This document shows positions 51,790 to 62,960 of a stretch of 64,000 nt of DNA, piece after piece. Source of the DNA: Microcebus murinus (taxonomy: Eukaryota > Chordata > Mammalia > Primates > Cheirogaleidae); assembly GCF_040939455.1 (NCBI RefSeq), contig NC_134109.1:50434001-50498000 (forward strand), read 5' to 3'. Both the position numbers and the translations under genes were made by a program. Each line of letters opens with the position of its first letter. Position 1 is the stretch's first letter. The notes under the pieces are model-generated. The model worked only from the letters and a program-made list of their open reading frames with translations, made no database searches and was not told where the DNA came from.

Positions 51790-52708
51790 ATTTTTGTATA
51801 TCTTTAAGGTACACAACATTGTGTTTAGATACACATATGCATAGTGAAATAATTATTATAGTTAAGCAAGTTAATCTATTCAGTACCATTATCTTCCTGT
51901 GTGTATGTGTGTGTGTAGTTCCTAAAACCTATTCTCTTGGCGACTTTTTAGTATACGATATTGTTAACTATAGTCTTCATGCTGTACTTTAGATATCTAG
52001 TTATTCATTCTAATAACTGCAAATTTGTACCCATTAGTGTACTTCTACTCATTTCTTCCCCCCCACCTGATAACAACCCTTCTACACTTTAAGTATGATT
52101 ATTTTCTCAGATTCCTTATATAGGATCATATTTTAGATATTTGGTTTTCTGTGTTTGGCTTATTTTATTTAGCATAATGTCCTTTAGGTTTATCCATGTT
52201 GCCACAAATGTCAGTATCTTCTTTTTTAAAGGTCTGGATAATATTCGTTATGCATATATACTACAGTTGCTTTATCCATTCATCCACCAATGGACATGTA
52301 GGTTGTTTCCAAATCTTGGCTATTGTGAATTGTGCTGTAATAAGCATGGCGCTGTGGATATCTCTGTGAGGTGATGATATCCTTCTCTTTGGCTATATAC
52401 GCAGCATAGGGAATTCTGGGTCATATGGTAGTTTTATCTTTAAATTTTTAAGGAACCTCCATACTATTTTCCATAATGGGTATACTAATTTATATTCCCA
52501 AGGGTTCCCTCTTCTCTTCTCCACATGCTCACCAGCACCTGTTATCTTTTGGTTATTTTTGAAAATCAAATATGTGTGAGGTAATAGCTCATTGTAGTTT
52601 ATATTTGCATTTCCCTGATGATGTTTAGCTTTTTATCCACATACCTGCTGTGGGTTGTGTGAGTTCCTTATATATTTCAGATATTAAACCCTTATCAGAC
52701 CATATCTT
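51790..52708 (-). mobile_element. L1 with 5' inversion: main antisense part
   Basis: Antisense L1 3' UTR ('aaggtacacaacattgtgtt', 'actatagtcttcatgctgta') is followed by the ORF2 C-terminus ('tttagcataatgtcctttag', 'accaatggacatgtaggttg', 'tgggtcatatggtagtttta', 'ccctgatgatgtttagcttt'). The upstream end of this piece is at about 52708, at the complement of 'atatggtctgataaggg'. The next piece of the same L1 is inverted. Confidence 0.85.
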
Positions 52709-52734
52709 ATACCTTATCCTACAGCATATTTTAC

Positions 52735-52915
52735 CCATACACAAAAATCAATCCCAAATGGTTAGAAGACCTAAACATAAGAACTAAAATCATAAAACTA
52801 GAACAAAACATAGGGGGAAAGTTCCTTGACATAGGCCTTACCTAAAAAGTTTCTGCAGAGCAAAAGAAATGATCAACAAAATAAAAAGACAGCCTATATA
52901 TTGAGAGAAAATATT
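52735..52915 (+). mobile_element. L1 with 5' inversion: inverted 5' part
   Basis: On the plus strand, 'acacaaaaatcaatcccaaa', 'gacctaaacataagaactaa', 'gaacaaaacatagggggaaa', 'gtttctgcagagcaaaagaa' are L1 ORF2 directly upstream of the antisense part at 52708. A ~26-base filler separates them. Opposite orientation with contiguous consensus positions is the signature of twin priming. Confidence 0.85.
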
Positions 52916-53249
52916 AAACTCAACCATAGTTTTAATTTTAAATGTAGGGGAGAACATAGGAAACTAGAGGGAGTTGTTGGGATGATGTGCATTTGTTCTA
53001 AGTGCATGTGTAAGAGAGGTTTCAAAAAAGATATAACACAACCCCAGAAGGAAATTTCAAGCAAATGAGGTTTCTGTTGTAATAATTGTAACCTTGCCAC
53101 TACAGTGCCTAAATTGCTGTCCCCCAAACCCAATTTTCTGCTAAAATATTTCTGCAATGATAAAACTATCACAATTAACATGCAAAAAGACCTTTTCCAA
53201 AAAATATGTGTTGAATGTATATTAAAAGATGTGAGAGAAAAAGAAACAG
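52916..53249. other. Unclassified sequence
   Basis: No gene or repeat recognised. Confidence 0.5.
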
Positions 53250-53440
53250 AATATCTATTCTATACCTACTATGCCAGATACTTCTCAACTCAGTTATCTC
53301 ATCAAAGTGTCACAATAATTTCATAAGACCTGTGTTATTGTTTTCATTTTACAGATTAAGACATCAAATCTCAGAGACGTATCTTGTCTACATAGTTCAT
53401 AAGAAGCAGAATCTGGGTTTGAGTATAGAACGTGCTGAAT
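53250..53440 (-). mobile_element. MIR SINE
   Basis: 'tacctactatgccagatact', 'caataatttcataagacctg', 'tttcattttacagattaaga' and 'agaagcagaatctgggtttg' match the antisense MIR order. Confidence 0.75.
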
Positions 53441-56238
53441 AGAAGCCTCATGCTTTAGATGGACTCTCAGTGCCAATCAAAAATAAAATACAATAAAAAC
53501 AAGAATAACTCTAATAATAAATGATTCAGGCACTGTTGGTGGCTACCAGTAAGTAGATTTTGGTGTTGGAAGTGTCACTTTAATCATGACATATATATAT
53601 TTTCATCTCCTCAACCCACATACTTTATCACTCTGAGGGGCATATGTGTTCACAGTAACACTGGAAATGGTACATACTCCCTAGAAACTATTCACTAAAA
53701 TTTTGTAGTCTTTGGACAGAGAAAAGTTATAATGATATATTGTACATATTGTTGCTCTTTTTAAAAACTAAACTTATACATGATTGAAAGATAAAAACTA
53801 GAAGCAAAAATAGGTTTTAGGCTTCTACCAGGACATGACTATCTAAAGCTTGGTGGTTCTCTTTCTGGTGCAAAATTGAACTCACATACTTTCATTAAAT
53901 ATAATAATTTCCTTAAATTAAAAAAGTAAAAATGTCTTATAGAGTTCCAAATTGCTTTCCTGAGTGTTTTCATCTTGAGAACAGCAGGTGAATATGAACA
54001 AGTTCAAACCTATTTTTATTTTCCAGTAAATCCCAAATGCCTTAGCTTTGCAAGCTAATAGCATCCAAAAAAAAAGTGCTGATCTTGGCAGTAAGGAGAG
54101 CCTGAAGAGAGCCCAGGCTGAGTAAAGGAACACAGCACTGAGTTTATGTAAGGAAATTTAAAAGCAAACGATGCCAATATAAAAACTTTAAGGTTCATCT
54201 CTTCCTAATTCCAAATTTTGAAAGAATATATACTAACTGAATTAACCTGAATTTCTTTTTAGCCTAGATTAAAACCAGTTGAAGTGATATAACATGTACT
54301 AGATATACAGGGTGCAATGAAAAAATAAATACAATTTAGTCATACAATTGTAGGTTATACACATACATACATTGCATATAAATATACTTGTATACATTGT
54401 ATATATATATAAATTGTGTAAAATATATATAAATTTAAAGCAGCCTACCTATAAGGGTCATGATAAAGCAAATTCTACAGCAAAGGGCACATACAGAATG
54501 GAGATATTCTATGTAAGACACTGGAATCTCTTTTCTTTAACTTCCATTTGGGGAATATTTGGACAAGGCTATAGAGAAAAAAAAACTCAGCTTATGGGTG
54601 GTGTTTCAGAAGCTGAAGTCCCAGCTCTGTTGATAGACTTGTGGCTGCTCCTTACTTTTCAGGCAGTTGACAGAGAATGAACCATGACCTCAGTAGAGTG
54701 ACCTCATAAACCAAGGAGGTCTAAGAGCTCACAGTGCTCTTCCAAACAGTTCCATTCTTATTATTATTTTATCTTTTTGTTAAGAAAAAAGGGTGGGGAA
54801 GAGTGGAGGGGGACTTCCTTTGTATGCTTCCTAGCTTCCCATTCAAAAATCTGCTTAAAATATACTTAGATCTTTTCTATGCTCCTATATTTTGCCAAAG
54901 AAATGGATATTCAAAATGCAATTGGAAATCATTTACATATGAGTTGCTGTATTGCCTCCTTTGATTTATGAACAAAAGACATCTATTGTGTTTGCCTCAT
55001 ATCAGTGGTCACAATGGGGACATTTTGAAGACTTGTGAGGGTAGTCTTAATTATGACAGTGGAGATGAGGTGCTACTGCATTTAGTGGATAGGAGCTGGG
55101 GATGCTATACTTCCTATAAAGCAGAGAACTGTCTTGTGTGTAGCATTATTTTTAAATATCCTGCCATATTAAACCCACTACAAATATAAATCAGTAATAT
55201 CTAATTTTTAAATAACTTTTATAAAAATTTCAAGACTATAAAATTCATTATGAAGAGGGAAGCTTAAATATAATAAAGATTTAAACTTTGAGAACATATT
55301 TTCTCAAAATAATTGAATAATTTATTAACTTGGAGCATATTGTTTATCTATATACTGTAGCAACTAAATAAAAATTGAAAAGATTTTTAGTCTAATAGCA
55401 CAGTTAGCCCCAAATTAATAAATCCTACTGAAAATATTTATACAAATATAAATATTTACAGAAATATATTTCTTGTAACAAATTTATAATTTTTTAAAAT
55501 TAGCAAGAACATATAAAACCCAAAATTTCTTTGAATGTTATTAGTAAGCATTATTGTAAAAATCTTACGTGATTTCTAGCCTCCTTAGTTTTAATATTTT
55601 TAGCACCATGATAGACATAGTGCTATAATTAGCATTTATGATGAGATTATTTATTAAGATTATTTTGTAAAGAATAGTCAGAGCTCTATGTTTTCAATCA
55701 TATAGAAAATTAAATTATTTATACATTTTATTTCTGAGTACTTAAAGGCAGCATTGCATCTGATAGGGTCAACACCTACAGGTGTACATGTAATATATTA
55801 ACATTTTAAGGCCTTTGTTATATGCTATCCACAGGTCTAAGAACTTTTCATGTATCACCTTTGTCGATACAACTTTTTGAGATCAATATTTGTATTACTT
55901 GTTCAGATTGTGAGCCCTCATGTATTGATAAAATAATAGGTATTTTAACTTAACATATTCACAACTGAATTTCTGAAATTCCTCCCCGATTGACCATCTC
56001 AGTTAATAAGAACATGATGATTCAAAGAAACAAAAACAAAACATCAAAACTAAACAAATGCACAAAAACACAATAGAACAACACTTCAATCCATCCTTGA
56101 CATGTCTCATTCTCATAAGTCAATCTGTTAGAAAATATTATTGATTTTTCCTTCACAATATGCTCAAAATATTAATATATCCAGAATCCAACAACTTCTC
56201 AACACCACCACTCTATTTTTGCTCAAGAGCCATTCTTT
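53441..56238. other. AT-rich, mostly unique sequence
   Basis: No gene is supported. 55795-55920 may be a MIR remnant ('tatgctatccacaggtctaa'). A TA-rich run lies at 54398-54415. Frames of 70-102 codons (54372-55189) have no recognisable domain. Confidence 0.45.
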
Positions 56239-56288
56239 TACCTCTCTGTCTCTGTCTCTGTCTCTGTCTCTGTCTCTGTCTCTCTCTC
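56239..56288. repeat. (TCTGTC)n simple repeat
   Basis: About seven units of a hexanucleotide run ending in a TC tract. Confidence 0.95.
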
Positions 56289-56294
56289 AAATTA

Positions 56295-56785
56295 CTTCAA
56301 TAAGTTTCTAACTAGTTTCCTTGCTTCTCTACTATTGTCTCTGAATGTCTATTTCTGGTACAACAGTGGCCCTTTTAAAACATATGCAGGTCAGATTATG
56401 ACCTGTTCCTGCTCAAATTCCTCCAGTGACAACCTTTTTCCTACCTTGGGGTGAAAGTGGACATTCTTATTTACAATGGTCTACAAGGCACTGTATTCCT
56501 GGCTTCTATAATCAGTATGATTTTATATTGCATTTCTCTGCCCTTGTCACTTCACTATGACTACACTGGCCACCTCACACATCTTAATCCACATCTCAAG
56601 CCTTTTGAATTGACTCTCCTTTGTCTGGAAGCCTCCTTTTGCAAGGATGTTTTGTTCACCGTGTTAAGTCTTTGTCAAGTGTTTGCTCAAATATTGATCA
56701 CTCTACTTACATTTTCAAAGATACACTCCTTACAACATTAGTGCCCTACACCCTACTTTATTTTTCCTCACAGTATATTTTTAGG
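56295..56785 (+). mobile_element. L2 LINE fragment, left part
   Basis: 'tctaactagtttccttgctt', 'ctcaaattcctccagtgaca', 'atggtctacaaggcactgta', 'tgactacactggccacctca', 'tgtctggaagcctccttttg' and 'ctactttatttttcctcaca' follow the L2 3' region. It breaks off at about 56785 and resumes at 57375. Confidence 0.7.
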
Positions 56786-57374
56786 TTTGTCAAAGCAAAA
56801 ATTGCACCAGACAAAATTAAATTGGTAAGAAAGACCTTATTCAATGTTTTTATAATAAGGGAGAGAGACCAAAACATAGTCTGAACTAAATTTTACTGAC
56901 ACAACGCACTGGAGAGTTTTTAAAAACTTGTATGGAAAGGACCATAGGCCATCTGGGTTTGCTGACCATACCTTAAGGAAAAGTCAACTTTCTTATATTT
57001 TTATGACATTAGGCAGTTTTACAACTTAGACCAAGGTATCTACCTAAGTCAGGCTCCTGCCCTCCCACAGAAACTGGGCTATAGGGACACTATCTTTCTT
57101 GCTAATTACATTTTAAAATGTAAAAAAATTACATTTCAAAGAAAGATAGTCCTGGGTTATAAAACTGACAGGATGCTATGAGAATATTCATATCTCAAAG
57201 GGGCAGAGAAAGAATTTATAATTGCAAGTTTTTTAAAGCAAATGCTCTGACACAAAGAGGAGGACCTCTGTGGTTAGGCCATCTGGGCTCTCTAAGGACC
57301 TGGGAGGAAGGACAATCAGGGGCCTGGATGCAAGAAGCAGCCTTTCAAAAGTTTAGCAGAGCTGAGGGGAACAT
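56786..57374 (-). mobile_element. Putative LTR-like insertion inside an L2
   Basis: About 590 bp interrupts the L2. Composition and words ('aaagaccttattcaatgttt', 'actgggctatagggacacta', 'catatctcaaaggggcagag', 'aaatgctctgacacaaagag') resemble an antisense endogenous-retrovirus LTR; the minus strand reads 'ttgaataagg' near the left end where an LTR poly(A) signal would lie. No target duplication was resolved, and the family is not identified. The 90-codon frame at 57178-57450 runs through it. Confidence 0.4.
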
Positions 57375-57479
57375 TCAAGTCTTCTTGGTCATTTTATACA
57401 GTCTGTTTGCACACGCCTTCCCCACAAAGGTGTACTCCATAAAAGCATGAGTTCTTTGGTCTGTTTCGTTCACTGCTGT
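57375..57479 (+). mobile_element. L2 LINE fragment, right part
   Basis: 'ccataaaagcatgagttctt', 'ggtctgtttcgttcactgct' match the L2 stretch that follows 'agctccatgagggcaggg' in the consensus. An A-run of about 20 follows. Confidence 0.5.
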
Positions 57480-57499
57480 TAAAAAAAAAAAAAAAAAAA

Positions 57500-60382
57500 A
57501 TTAAAAATCCTGGAAAAAGAATTCCTATGCTGGTTGGAACTAAGATAATGATATATTTTATGAATTTTGACACAGAACATTTGAAGTAAAAAAAGAATTT
57601 GGTCACAAAATGGTAGTAAGTTGAAAGACTAATGTTGGAAAAGGATAAAGTTAGGGAAATGTATAATGGTTGAAGACTAGATATTTTGTAAATACTAATA
57701 AACACTAGTAGGCATGTTTTCTTTAAAAAATTCTTTTCAGTCTGTTTTCCCATCTGGTTCTCTGATCAGCATTTATTTTCTATCATATTGGAAACTCAAA
57801 CTGAGTTTAAAAGATGTGTAATTCTTCTTTTGTTATAATAGCTTTTGTTTATTTCTTACACTTCTTTTTACAACCACTGATCAATTAAAGTACAGTGATA
57901 TGGATATGGATATGTTTTTATATGTGCTAGAAGTTTTTATTAGTGCAATTGATATAAACAAATGTAAACATTTGAGTCTTAGCCTACAGTTGGGCCATAT
58001 TTATGGGCTGCTGAAAATACAACAATAACACAAAAGGGGCAGTTGTGAAGTTAATATATAAACTCTGACTTAGGCTTGTCTTTTAAAAAAAGGTAGACAT
58101 AAATATTAGGGAAAATATACATTCCCTCAAAATATTGTTCTAAGTAAATGGAAAAAGATATATCAAAATAAAATAAGCTGCACTCAATTAAAAAGAAACT
58201 CAATTATTATCAGGAGATAAAGTACCATGTGGCCCAGGTATTTTAGATTTTCTTTTGTTATCTTGGTATTTATCATAATATGCAGATATTAACATAAAAA
58301 GATGAAGCAAAATCAATAATTTATTAAATAAATTGGTATGCTTTATTTGTTACATTTATGAGTTATATGGGTTTATTGCAAATGTTTTTATTTTGGAAGT
58401 CCAACTGTTCTATGATAGTTTGAGCTTAGAATATGTGAAAAGCATTATGTTAACAATAATGTACAATTTAATATATATTTTAGAGATTAGTATCAATAAG
58501 AAAACATCATGTTACATATTACGTATTTAAAAACAAATTATATTTTTAAAATAAATGGCAGTTTTAAAACTGAACAGAGCTTCTTTATGAAAGTTCTTGG
58601 TATTTTACGAGAAAAACAAAAAAGAGGCCCCCAAAGATTAAGTGGTTTGCCCAAGGTTGCATAACTAGTAAATGAGAAAGAAGGACTAGAATAAAGGTTT
58701 TCTAGTCTGCTACTGGGGTGGTTATTGCATAAAGCTCTTGGTAAGTGATGGAGTACATTTCCTATGTGGCTTAAGAAAGCTAATATCAGTGCTGACTTCT
58801 CAGTTATTTTGTGTTTCATATCACTTTTAGAACCTCTCTCCTGGTCCTTAAAGAAAGGGCATACTTTGTTGGGAGAAATCAGTATTACCACTGTCATCTA
58901 ATATTATCTTCCGGAAAAAAAGCCACCCCCATTATTCAAATCCTCAAATGCTTATATTCAGAATAGTCCCATTCCAATTATCAGCAAATGCTTAACCTTA
59001 CAGATTCCTTTTTAATTGGTCTTAATTCTTAATTGATGAGCTATAAATACTCAAAAGAGTTTTTAAATGAGACCTACACTTATTTCTCCTTCAGTAAAGA
59101 AGGATTATAACACAATTTGACATGCTATGAAATATTCATTAGTAAAGTAGCCTCTTTGTTATTAAAAACAAAAAGAAGCTAAAGCTTGTATTCTGTAGTT
59201 TGCTACAGAGATGAATTTCAAATACACTTCAAAAATGCTTAATTTTAACTCTTCTTCATTCTCTGAAAACCCTGAGGGAAAATCTGTGTGAGTTATGAAG
59301 AAAATAGTGTTAAAATGGCAAAATTGATCTGAAGTTCAGCAGCCAATGAGACCTTCCTCTGATGCTCCCTGATTATGCAAGCTACTCTCAAATCTACCTT
59401 AAAGAATAGGCATATGGAATACCGAGTAATCTATATATTTTTATATAAAAATTATTTTAGAAATGATTTCTACTCTTGGAATTTTGAGAAACAAAATGAT
59501 ATCTAATAGGTGATAAGAAGACATATAAAACAGATTAATAAAGCCATCGGAACTGAATGAATTTTTTATTAGATATATAAATCTTCTGTTCTTTTATTAA
59601 GTCCCACAAAGATTTATTAAATTTTCCTTGATTTGAGAAATACTTCAGAATTTAATAAAAAAGATGGATGGATTTTAATCCAGTTTTCATAATGATCCAA
59701 TGGGTTGATTGCAGCATTTTGATATAGGGAATATAAAAATATTATAAAAGAAGATTTATTCTTAAATTATAATTTTTGAAAGTTATAATAGGTTCTCCAG
59801 TACATTCAATTGTCATTAGCCAGAGAGTTTTCTCTTTAATATCTTCCTATCAAATGATCAATTTTTAATTCAAATGAATAAGGGACATGTTTATTAAAAC
59901 ATTATCAAAAACTATCAAAAATGAAATAACTTTAAAATATTGTGTTCTTGCTGTATATGCAACTATAGGCATAGTAGATAAAATACAATATTGCTATATT
60001 TACTGTAATTATATTTGTGAGGTTTTGCTTCACTGTACTATATAATATCCTTTTCATTTGGGCCCAAAGAAAAACATTTTCTCCATTTTCAAGCCAAAAT
60101 TTGTTGAGCTTTACATAAGGCTCTCATTTCTTTTACCTCATCAACATTGTGAGGTGTTTGTGTGTGTGTCCCCAAAAAACATAGAATCACATTTGTAACT
60201 CAATTCTATACACAGTAAAGGACTATATAATGCATACCATTGGTGGGGGGGAACTGCTCTGGTCCCATTGGTTTCCATTGATTATCCAAATCCCTTATGT
60301 TTCAGATTCTATTTAGAAGAACTTCCTCTCCTTCCTATTTAATCACTTATTCAGTCACATATACTGAAATAGAGCTATCTTC
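57500..60382. other. AT-rich, mostly unique sequence
   Basis: No gene. A probable MIR core is at 58620-58720 ('ggtttgcccaaggttgcata'). Minus frames of 119 codons at 57394-57753 and 58538-58897 show no domain. Confidence 0.5.
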
Positions 60383-61018
60383 TTTCATTCATCTTTTTCC
60401 ATTCACTCAATAAATATAGGTTGGGAGCCTAGTACGTGTCAAGTCCTCTTGTGGGTTTTGTAATTATGGAAGTAAAAAAAAGTGGAAAATCCCTTCCCCT
60501 CATAAAGCTTACAATTTAGAGCAAGATGAAAGAGAATGAACAAACATATAAATGTATATGTCAATTGGTAATAATAAGTTCAATGACATTTACTAAAGAG
60601 GTTAAAGGAGTATAGAGAGGCTGTTACAAATGGTCTTCAAGAAAGGCCTCTTTGATATGGTGACTTGAGTAGAGACCTATAGGAAGAGCAGGTTTGAACT
60701 GTGGGGATATCTGGGGAATATATCTGGCTTATTCCAGGAAAGCAAGGAGGTAAGTGTGGCTAGAATGGAATAAAGTAGGTGACAGTAATAGAAGAAAAGG
60801 AATCAAATTATGTGTAGTTTCACAGGCCATTATGAGGACTTTGGCTTTTCCTCCAAATGTGATAGTAAGCTGCTGGAAGCTGTTGAGCAGTAGAGTGTTA
60901 ACACTGCATTTATGTTTTTAAGGATCATTCTTAGGACTGCTTGGAGAAGAGACCTTAGGACTAGAAGGGTGGAGAAAGGAGATCAGTTAGGGTACTTATG
61001 GAATTATCCAGGTTGCTA
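60383..61018 (-). mobile_element. Ancient LINE (L2-like) remnant, antisense
   Basis: 'cattcactcaataaatatag', 'ctagtacgtgtcaagtcctc', 'ccttcccctcataaagctta', 'gaaaggcctctttgatatgg', 'ggccattatgaggactttgg' and 'ttaaggatcattcttaggac' follow the order of an antisense ancient LINE tail. It ends where the young L1 begins. Confidence 0.6.
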
Positions 61019-61030
61019 AAAGTGAAGGTG

Positions 61031-62716
61031 GGAAACTCCTGGAACTGATCAATGAATTTAGTAAAGTCTCAGGATACAAAATCAATACACAGAAATCAGA
61101 GGCATTCATATACGCCAACAACAATCTAATTGAGAACCAAATCAAAGACTCAATTCCCTTCACAATAGCAACAAAGAAATTAAAGTACCTAGGAATATAT
61201 TTAACCAAAGAGGTAAAAGACCTCTACAGGGAGAACTATGAAACACTGAGGAAGGAAATAGCAGAGGATGTAAACAGATGGAAATCCATACCATGCTCGT
61301 GGATCGGCAGACTCAATATCGTCAAAATGTCTATACTACCCAAACTGATCTACAGATTCAATGCAATACCTATTAAAATCCCATCAGCATTCTTCACAGA
61401 TATAGAAAAAATAATTTTACGCTTCGTATGGAACCAAAGAAGACCCCGAATATCAAGAGCAATTCTAGGCAACAAAAACAAAATGGGAGGCATTAATATG
61501 CCAGATATCAAACTATACTACAAAGCTGTAGTAATTAAAACAATATGGTATTGGCACAAAAACAGGAATATTGACCAGTGGAACAGATGTGAGAATCCTG
61601 ATATAAAACCATCCTCATATAGCCGTCTCATCTTCGACAAAGCAGACAAAAACATACGCTGGGGAAAAGAATCCCTCTTCAAATAAATGGTGCTGGGAAA
61701 ACTGGATAGCCACTTGTAGAAGGCTAAAACAGGACCCGCACCTTTCACCTCTCACAAAAACCAACTCATGCTGGATAACAGACTTAAACCTAAGATATGA
61801 AACTATTAGAACTCTAGAGGAAAAAGTTGGAAACACTCTCCTAGACATCGGCCTGGGCAAAGAGTTTATGAAGAAGTCCCCAAAGGCAATCACAGCAGCA
61901 ACAAAAATAAATAAATGGGACATGATCAAACTACAAAGCTTCTGCACAGCCAAAGAAATAGTCATGAAAGTAAACAGACAGCCTACAGAATGGGAGAAAA
62001 TTTTTGCATCCTATGCATCCGATAAGGGACTGATAACTAGAATATACTTAGAACTCACGAAAATTAGGAAGAAAAAATCAAATAACCCCATTAAAAAGTG
62101 GGCAAAGGACTTGAACAGAAACTTTTCTAAAGAAGACAGAAGAATGGCCAACAAACATATGAAGAAATGCTCAACATCTCTAATCATCAGGGAAATGCAA
62201 ATCAAAACCACAATGAGATATCACTTAACCCCAGTGAGAATGGCCTTTATCAAAAAATCTCCAAACAATAAATGCTGGCGTGGTTGCGGAGAGAGAGGAA
62301 CACTCCTACACTGCTGGTGGGACTGCAAACTAGTTCAACCTCTGTGGAAAGCAATATGGAGATACCTTAAAGCGATACAAGTGAATCTACCATTTGATCC
62401 AGCAATCCCATTGCTGGGCATCTACCCAAATGATCCAGTGACACTCTACAAAAAAGACACCTGCACTCGAATGTTTATAGCAGCACAATTCATAATTGCA
62501 AGGCTGTGGAAACAGCCCAAGTGCCCATCAATCAAAGAATGGATTAATAAAATGTGGTATATGTACGCCATGGAGTACTATTCAGCTCTAAGAAACAATG
62601 GTGATATAGCACACCTTATATTTTCCTGGTTAGAGCTGGAACCCATACTACTAAGTGAAGTATCCCAAGAATGGAAAAACAAGCACCAGATATATTCTCC
62701 AGCAAACTGGTATTAA
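61031..62716 (+). pseudogene. L1 ORF2 C-terminal third with one frameshift
   Basis: From the RT thumb (61031) the frame is open to 61686, where an additional A in 'cttcaaataaatgg' shifts the frame and gives a stop. Coding similarity resumes in the next frame and is open from about 61690 to the natural stop at 62714-62716; the ATG frame within begins at 61868. The C-terminal cysteine motif is intact (CX3CX7HX4C, at about 62273-62327, [18 protein letters not shown]). It lacks endonuclease and the RT catalytic region because of 5' truncation, so cannot retrotranspose. Confidence 0.9.
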
Positions 62717-62928
62717 CTGAGTAGCACCTAAGTGGACACATAGGTGCTACAGTAATAGGGTATTGGGCAGGTGGGAGGGGGGAGGGGGGCGGGTATATAC
62801 ATACATAGTGAGTGAGATGTGCACCATCTGGGGGATGGTCATGATGGAGACTCAGACTTTTGGGGGGAGGGGGGGAAATGGGCATTTATTGAAACCTTAA
62901 AATCTGTACCCCCATAATATGCCAAAAG

Positions 62929-62959
<31 letters not shown>

Positions 62960-62960
62960 T
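61031..62960 (+). mobile_element. Young-looking, 5'-truncated L1 with A-tail
   Basis: About 1.9 kb spanning the ORF2 C-terminal third, the 3' UTR (62717-62927) and an A-tail to about 62960. The 3' UTR has several G-tracts (62771-62793, 62863-62876) and ends 'acccccataatatgcc'. It is well preserved and thus one of the more recent insertions. Matching target duplications were not found; only 'aaaagt' is shared. Confidence 0.95.

Noticed and set aside
57394..57753. 119-codon minus-strand ORF
   Set aside because: Crosses an L2 fragment and a 20-base A-run; not a gene.
58538..58897. 119-codon minus-strand ORF
   Set aside because: Overlaps a probable MIR core and has no recognisable domain.
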